The notes under the pieces: generated by a model
What the model saw: the letters and a program-made list of their open reading frames with translations, nothing else
What the model was told of the DNA's origin: nothing
Database searches by the model: none
In this document: in pieces, positions 59,356 through 64,000 of the stretch
Layout: the number at the start of each line of letters is the position of its first letter
Numbering within the stretch: position 1 is the first letter of the stretch
Source: Streptomyces misionensis
Lineage (GTDB): Bacteria; Actinomycetota; Actinomycetes; Streptomycetales; Streptomycetaceae
DNA: 64,000 bases
Assembly (NCBI RefSeq): GCF_900104815.1
Contig: NZ_FNTD01000004.1
Span: forward strand, 3,116,501-3,180,500
Direction: 5' to 3'
Made by a program: the position numbers and the translations under genes

Positions 59356-60169
59356 GCGCGGGCGGCTCGCACAGGGGCTGCGGGCGTACCGGCTGATCGC
59401 CGGGATGTGGATCAGGTCGACGATGGCGTACCGGGCGTCGTTCGCCATGACGACGTTCGGGAGCTTCGCGGCGACGTTCTTCGACTTCGTGGCGATCATG
59501 CTGATGTTCTCGCGGGTGGACGCCCTGGGCGGCTGGTCGCTGCCCGAAGTGGCGTTCCTGTACGGCCTGTCGGCGGTCTCCTTCGGTCTGGCGGACCTGC
59601 TGATCGGGTCGATGGACCGGCTGGGCCGGCGGTTGCGGGACGGCACGCTGGACGCGCTGCTGGTGCGGCCGGCGCCGGTGCTTGCGCAAGTGGCGGCGGA
59701 CCGGTTCGCGCTGCGGCGCCTGGGCCGGCTGACGCAGGGCTCGCTGGTGCTGGGCTGGGCGCTGAGCCGGCTGCACGTCGACTGGACGGCGGGGAAGCTG
59801 CTGCTGATGCCGCTGACGCTGCTGAGCGGCTGCGCGATCTTCTGCGCGGTGTTCGTGGCCGGGGCGGCGTTCCAGTTCGTGGCGCAGGACGCGTCGGAGG
59901 TGCAGAACGCGTTCACGTACGGCGGTACGACGCTGCTCCAGTACCCGCCGACGGTGTTCGGGAAGGAGCTGGTGCGCGGGGTGACCTTCGTGCTGCCGCT
60001 GGCCTTCGTCAACTGGCTGCCCGCGTCGTACGTGCTGGGGCGGCCGTATCCGCTGGAGCTGCCGGAGTGGGTGGCGGGGGCGCCGCCGCTGGTGGCGGTG
60101 GTCTGCTGCGTGCCGGCCGGGCTGGCCTGGCGGGCGGGTCTTCGTTCGTATCGGAGCACAGGGAGTTAG
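59348..60169 (+). CDS. ABC-2 family transporter permease
   Basis: 273 residues, about six membrane helices, with DLLIGSMDRLGRRLRDGTLD matching the corresponding segment of its partner. Together the two permeases should form a heterodimeric channel. GTG 59348 lies in the end of the previous gene. The exported substrate is unknown. Confidence 0.82.
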   Translation: MAERGRLAQGLRAYRLIAGMWIRSTMAYRASFAMTTFGSFAATFFDFVAIMLMFSRVDALGGWSLPEVAFLYGLSAVSFGLADLLIGSMDRLGRRLRDGTLDALLVRPAPVLAQVAADRFALRRLGRLTQGSLVLGWALSRLHVDWTAGKLLLMPLTLLSGCAIFCAVFVAGAAFQFVAQDASEVQNAFTYGGTTLLQYPPTVFGKELVRGVTFVLPLAFVNWLPASYVLGRPYPLELPEWVAGAPPLVAVVCCVPAGLAWRAGLRSYRSTGS

Positions 60170-60171
60170 CC

Positions 60172-61134
60172 ATGGACGGCTTCATCGAGCTGGACGGGGT
60201 GGAGAAGGTCTTCTCGGTGCGCCGCAAGACCGGGTTCCTCAGGCGGGAGCGGCAGGAGGTGCGGGCGGTGGACTCGCTGTCGTTCACCGTGGCGCGCGGG
60301 GAGATGGTGGGCTACATCGGGCCGAACGGCGCCGGGAAGTCGACCACGATCAAGATGCTGACCGGCATCCTGACGCCGAGCGGGGGGCGGCTGCGGGTGG
60401 CGGGGATCGATCCCTCGCGGGAGCGGTCGCGCCTCGCGCAGCGCATCGGGGTGGTGTTCGGGCAGCGCACCACGCTGTGGTGGGACCTGCCGCTGATCGA
60501 CTCCTACCGGCTGGCCCACCGCATGTACCGGATCCCGGACGCCCGTTACCGGGAGAACCTGGACCGTCTGGTCGAACTGCTGGAGCTGCGGAGCCTGTTG
60601 GACACGCCGGTGCGGCAGCTGTCGCTGGGGCAGCGGATGCGCGGGGACATCGCGGCGGCGCTGCTGCACGATCCGGAGGTGCTGTACCTGGACGAGCCGA
60701 CGATCGGCCTGGACGTCGTCTCGAAGGCCAAGGTACGGGGCTTCCTGCGGGAGTTGAACGCCGCGCAGGGCACGACGGTGCTGCTGACCACCCACGACCT
60801 CCAGGACATCGAGCAGTTGTGCTCCCGGGTGATGGTGATCGACCACGGGCGGCTGATGTACGACGGTCCGCTCGCCGGGCTGCACGAGGCCGGGGAGAGC
60901 GAGCGGACGCTGGTGGTGGACCTGGAGCGGGAGCTGCCGCCGGTGGAGGTGCCGTCGGCGCGGGTGGTGCGCGTCGAGGGGCCCCGGCAGTGGCTGGCGT
61001 TCCCGGCGGGGCAGTCGGCGGCGCCGGTGGTCGCGCGGCTGGCGGCGGAGTATCCGCTGGTGGACCTGTCGGTGCGGGAGCCCGACATCGAGGCCGTCAT
61101 CGCCAAGATGTACGCGGAGAAGGCGGTCTCGTAG
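60172..61134 (+). CDS. ABC transporter ATP-binding protein (ABC-2 exporter)
   Basis: 320 residues. Walker A GPNGAGKSTTIKML, signature LSLGQRMRGDIAAALL, Walker B VLYLDEPTIGLD and switch His TTHDLQDIEQL are intact; the C-terminal about 80 residues form an accessory domain. It powers the two upstream permeases. ATG 60172 follows GGGAG, two nucleotides after the permease stop. Confidence 0.87.
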   Translation: MDGFIELDGVEKVFSVRRKTGFLRRERQEVRAVDSLSFTVARGEMVGYIGPNGAGKSTTIKMLTGILTPSGGRLRVAGIDPSRERSRLAQRIGVVFGQRTTLWWDLPLIDSYRLAHRMYRIPDARYRENLDRLVELLELRSLLDTPVRQLSLGQRMRGDIAAALLHDPEVLYLDEPTIGLDVVSKAKVRGFLRELNAAQGTTVLLTTHDLQDIEQLCSRVMVIDHGRLMYDGPLAGLHEAGESERTLVVDLERELPPVEVPSARVVRVEGPRQWLAFPAGQSAAPVVARLAAEYPLVDLSVREPDIEAVIAKMYAEKAVS

Positions 61135-61143
61135 GCTGCTGTC

Positions 61144-61941
61144 ATGACCGACGACGCACGTGCGGAGCTGCGCGCTTCCGATGCCGACCGGGACCGGGTG
61201 GCCGAGGTGCTGCGCGACGCCCTCGCCGAAGGGCGCCTCGACATGGAGGAGTTCGAGGAACGGCTGGAGGCGGCGTACCGGGCGCGTACGTACGGGGAGC
61301 TGGCGCCGCTCACCCGGGATCTGCCCGCGGGCGCCCCGGCCGCGCCGGTCTCCTTCGTCAAGCAGCCCGCGCCGGACGGTGGTTGGGCGTCCCGGATCGT
61401 CGGCGGGGAGGGCTCCTCGTCCGGCGGGGTGGCGATCCTGTCGGGGTTCGAGCGCAAGGGCCGCTGGACCGTGCCCAGGCGCTTCAACTGCTTCACGTTC
61501 ATGGGCGGCGGCGAGATCGACCTGCGTGAGGCGGACTTCGCCGACCGCGAGGTGGAGATCAACGTGGTGGCGGTCATGGGCGGGGTCCAGGTGATCGTGC
61601 CGCCGGGGGTCGAGGTCGTGGTGCGCGGCATCGGGATCATGGGCGCCTTCGAGCATCCCCGGGAGGACGGGCCGCCGGAGCCGGGGGCGCCGCGGGTGGT
61701 CATCGGCGGGTTCGCCTTCTGGGGCGGGGTCGGGGTGGCCCGCAAGGTGACGCGGGCGGAGCGGCAGCGGCTGAAGGAGCAGCGCCGGCAGGAGCGGCTG
61801 GAGCGCCGGGAGGGCCGGCGCGGGCTGCCCCGGTCGTCGCGCGAGGAGTGGCGCGAGGCGCACCGCGAGCGCCACGAGGAACTGCGGGAGCGCCGCGAGG
61901 AGTGGCGGGAGCGGCGCGAGGAGCGGCGTCGGGGGCTCTGA
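61144..61941 (+). CDS. DUF1707 protein with LiaF-like domain and charged tail
   Basis: 265 residues. DUF1707 at the N-terminus (ELRASDADRDRVAEVLRDAL and GRLDMEEFEERLEAAY), a central LiaF/SHOCT-type beta domain (FTFMGGGEIDLREADF, VAVMGGVQVIVPPGVEV), and a very charged Arg/Glu helix tail of about 60 residues, probably coiled coil. Envelope-stress sensing is known for related LiaF-type domains. It follows the ATPase gene by 9 nt, so it may be part of that operon. Confidence 0.83.
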   Translation: MTDDARAELRASDADRDRVAEVLRDALAEGRLDMEEFEERLEAAYRARTYGELAPLTRDLPAGAPAAPVSFVKQPAPDGGWASRIVGGEGSSSGGVAILSGFERKGRWTVPRRFNCFTFMGGGEIDLREADFADREVEINVVAVMGGVQVIVPPGVEVVVRGIGIMGAFEHPREDGPPEPGAPRVVIGGFAFWGGVGVARKVTRAERQRLKEQRRQERLERREGRRGLPRSSREEWREAHRERHEELRERREEWRERREERRRGL

Positions 61942-61974
61942 GGAGCGCCGTGCCGGGCGGCGGGGGCGGTGTGG

Positions 61975-62385
61975 CTACGTGGTGCACACCTTGGTCAGCT
62001 CGCCCGCCGCGTCCGTGACCGGCCCGACGTCCGGCGTGCGGTCGCCGTCCTTCAGTGCCGTGCGGACCCGGCCGACGGCCCGGTCGAGGTCGTCGACGGC
62101 CTGGTTGACGTCGGCGCTGTCCGTCTTGTCGCCGATCCGGCGCAGATTGGTCTCGATGGAGTCGAGCGCGGAGTCGGCCCGCCGGGGGTCGTGCGCGGCG
62201 TCCTCCACGGCCTGCTGGAGGTCGGTGACGCTGTCGGCGATGGTGTCGGCGGTCTGCACGCAGTCCAGGGCCTTGTCCACGGGGCCGCAGCCGGTGAGGG
62301 CGGTGGTGAGCGCGGCGGTCGCCACGACGGTGGCGACGGCGGCGAGACGGCCTCGGCGTCGGCTGGCGCCCATGGTGGTGTTCAC
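61975..62385 (-). CDS. Predicted lipoprotein of unknown function
   Basis: 136 residues. A signal peptide with lipobox (ALTTALTGC) gives a lipidated Cys; the mature part is helical and acidic with pairs of Cys (DCVQTAD and KVCTT). GTG 62385 or ATG 62373 are possible starts. It lies alone between the DUF1707 gene (convergent) and rph (same strand). Not recognised. Confidence 0.72.
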   Translation of the reverse strand: MNTTMGASRRRGRLAAVATVVATAALTTALTGCGPVDKALDCVQTADTIADSVTDLQQAVEDAAHDPRRADSALDSIETNLRRIGDKTDSADVNQAVDDLDRAVGRVRTALKDGDRTPDVGPVTDAAGELTKVCTT

Positions 62386-62476
62386 CCTCTCCTGATGTCC
62401 CCTGGTGCGGTACGGGTGCGCGGCGGGCCGGGCACCCGTACCGGTAGGACGCGAGGGGGGCGCCGTGGGTTGCCCG

Positions 62477-63214
<738 letters not shown>

Positions 63215-63241
63215 GGCATGGAGCCTATCCGCAGATGCGGA

Positions 63242-63272
63242 AGGGGCTCCTCCCGCGTCGGGAAGAGCCCCT
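63242..63272 (-). terminator. Terminator-like hairpin between PTS EIIB gene and rph
   Basis: Stem AGGGGCTC/GAGCCCCT with an inner CCCG/CGGG extension between the EIIB stop and the rph start. It may end the EIIB transcript. Confidence 0.65.
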
Positions 63273-63294
63273 GTCCGTGCGTCCCGGGGGGACG

Positions 63295-63528
63295 TCACAT
63301 CATGTCTTCGATCTCCGCGGCGATCGGGTCGGCGTCCGTGCCGATGACGACCTGGACGGCGCTGCCCATCTTGACGACGCCGTGGGCGCCGGCGGCCTTC
63401 AGGGCCGCGTCGTCGACCAGCGAGGGGTCGGAGACCTCGGTGCGCAGCCGGGTGATGCAGCCCTCGATCTCCTCGATGTTGTCGATCCCGCCGAGGCCGG
63501 CGACGATCTTCTCAGCCTTGGTGGCCAT
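63295..63528 (-). CDS. nagF: PTS glucose/N-acetylglucosamine-type EIIB component
   Basis: 77 residues, a stand-alone EIIB domain. The phosphorylated Cys is in [14 protein letters not shown], and the preceding [11 protein letters not shown] is typical of the Glc/GlcNAc family. It passes phosphate to the incoming sugar at the membrane EIIC. The order rph-EIIB-EIIC is that of NagF/NagE in Streptomyces, so N-acetylglucosamine is the likely sugar. ATG 63528 follows GAAGGAAC. Divergent from the EIIC gene. Confidence 0.85.
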   Translation of the reverse strand: MATKAEKIVAGLGGIDNIEEIEGCITRLRTEVSDPSLVDDAALKAAGAHGVVKMGSAVQVVIGTDADPIAAEIEDMM

Positions 63529-63646
63529 GTTCCTTCTCCCTGATCCGAACCGCTTTGTCGCAGTAACCCACAGTTGGCCCATCTTCGCGAGCGGTCATGC
63601 CGTCCGTGCCGAATGATGGCGATCACGACAGCGGAACCGTCCGCCG

Positions 63647-63662
63647 ACTGGTCTACACCAGC
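63647..63662. promoter_or_regulatory. DasR-type operator (dre) of the PTS EIIC gene
   Basis: ACTGGTCTACACCAGC matches 13 of 16 positions of the dre consensus ACTGGTCTAGACCACT, with the left half ACTGGTCTA perfect. It lies 51 bp before the EIIC start and 119 bp before the divergent EIIB start. Confidence 0.8.
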
Positions 63663-63712
63663 GGGGGTACGGGCGCCAAACCGCGTCCGAGTCGAGTGGC
63701 CGGAGGACGCCC

Positions 63713-64000
63713 ATGGGCGAGGGGAGCGCGACCGGCGGCGGGGGCGGGGCCGGCGCGGTGCGGGAGCGCTGGGGCCGGCTGTTCCAGGGGCTGCAGAAGA
63801 TGGGGCGCAGCCTGCAACTGCCGATCGCGGTGCTGCCGGCCGCGGGCCTGCTGATCGGCCTCGGGCAGCCGGGCGTGGTGGGCGAGGGCGGGCTGGGCTG
63901 GACCGCGGCGGCCAAGGTGATGCGGGGCGCGGGCGGGGCGCTGCTCGACGGTTCGCTGGGGCTGCCGCTGCTGTTCTGCGTGGGCGTGGCGATCGGCATG
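63713..64000 (+). CDS. PTS EIIC component, N-terminal part (runs off the window)
   Basis: Only the first 96 codons are present. The start ATG 63713 has GGAGG six bases upstream. The sequence has an amphipathic RWGRLFQGLQKMGRSLQLPI segment followed by the first membrane helices (AVLPAAGLLIGLG and GLPLLFCVGVAIG), characteristic of Glc/GlcNAc-family EIIC proteins. It should be the N-acetylglucosamine permease (NagE type), induced by loss of DasR from the adjacent dre site. Confidence 0.85.
   Translation, partial: MGEGSATGGGGGAGAVRERWGRLFQGLQKMGRSLQLPIAVLPAAGLLIGLGQPGVVGEGGLGWTAAAKVMRGAGGALLDGSLGLPLLFCVGVAIGM

Overview
The window is chromosomal DNA from a high-GC actinomycete, almost certainly Streptomyces. 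The signs are very strong GC bias at third codon positions, frequent GTG starts and overlapping ATGA/GTGA junctions, DasR-type (GGTCTAGACC) operator sites, LAxTG and class F sortase systems, Hsp18, and an rph / PTS EIIB / PTS EIIC neighbourhood like the N-acetylglucosamine uptake locus of Streptomyces. No phage, insertion sequence or CRISPR array was seen.

Left part (1-18 kb): the 3' end of a DNA primase/polymerase-like gene runs into the first of three identical tRNA-Lys(CTT) genes (246, 13169, 16679). Between them lie a secreted M6 metalloprotease, a PAS-GGDEF-EAL cyclic-di-GMP protein, a luciferase-like oxidoreductase, and a catabolic block made of a maleate-isomerase-like enzyme, D-2-hydroxyacid dehydrogenase, amidase, an EhuBCDA-like uptake system and an IclR regulator. 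A secreted AA10 polysaccharide monooxygenase with a DasR-type operator, an SPFH protein and an NlpC/P60 peptidoglycan-binding protein follow. A class F sortase with a membrane-anchored surface protein closes this part.

Middle-left (18-38.7 kb): a HAD phosphatase is followed by an eight-gene minus-strand 2-aminoethylphosphonate-type unit (HutC/GntR regulator, FAD oxidoreductase, phosphonatase-like hydrolase, ABC transporter). Then come an LAxTG surface protein, two small secreted proteins, a ROK regulator divergent from a Gfo/Idh/MocA oxidoreductase with an operator-like palindrome between them, an F420-type LLM enzyme, a fumarylacetoacetase-family hydrolase, a second YidC-type insertase, an HxlR/MFS divergent pair, a YcgR/YcgQ-like permease pair and a SEC-C protein.

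Island (38.8-44.0 kb): three co-directional genes with visibly lower GC and different codon use look horizontally acquired. They encode a PLD-helicase-DUF3427 protein, an SRA-like reader fused to a PD-(D/E)XK domain whose E-x-K is replaced by S-x-R, and an unrecognised winged-helix-like protein containing a near-perfect 36-bp palindrome. This is the best candidate for a poorly described defence or restriction system.

Right part (44-64 kb): stress genes (DUF2267, Hsp18), an HxlR/imine reductase pair, an MFS transporter, a DUF445 protein, an SGNH hydrolase, rdgB, and a class I-shaped tRNA with anticodon TAG. Next are bcp, a GroES-like protein, a guanidine-III riboswitch controlling an SMR exporter, a very large class A PBP, an ABC-2 export operon, DUF1707, a lipoprotein and rph. 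The window ends with the divergent PTS EIIB / EIIC pair and its DasR-type site.
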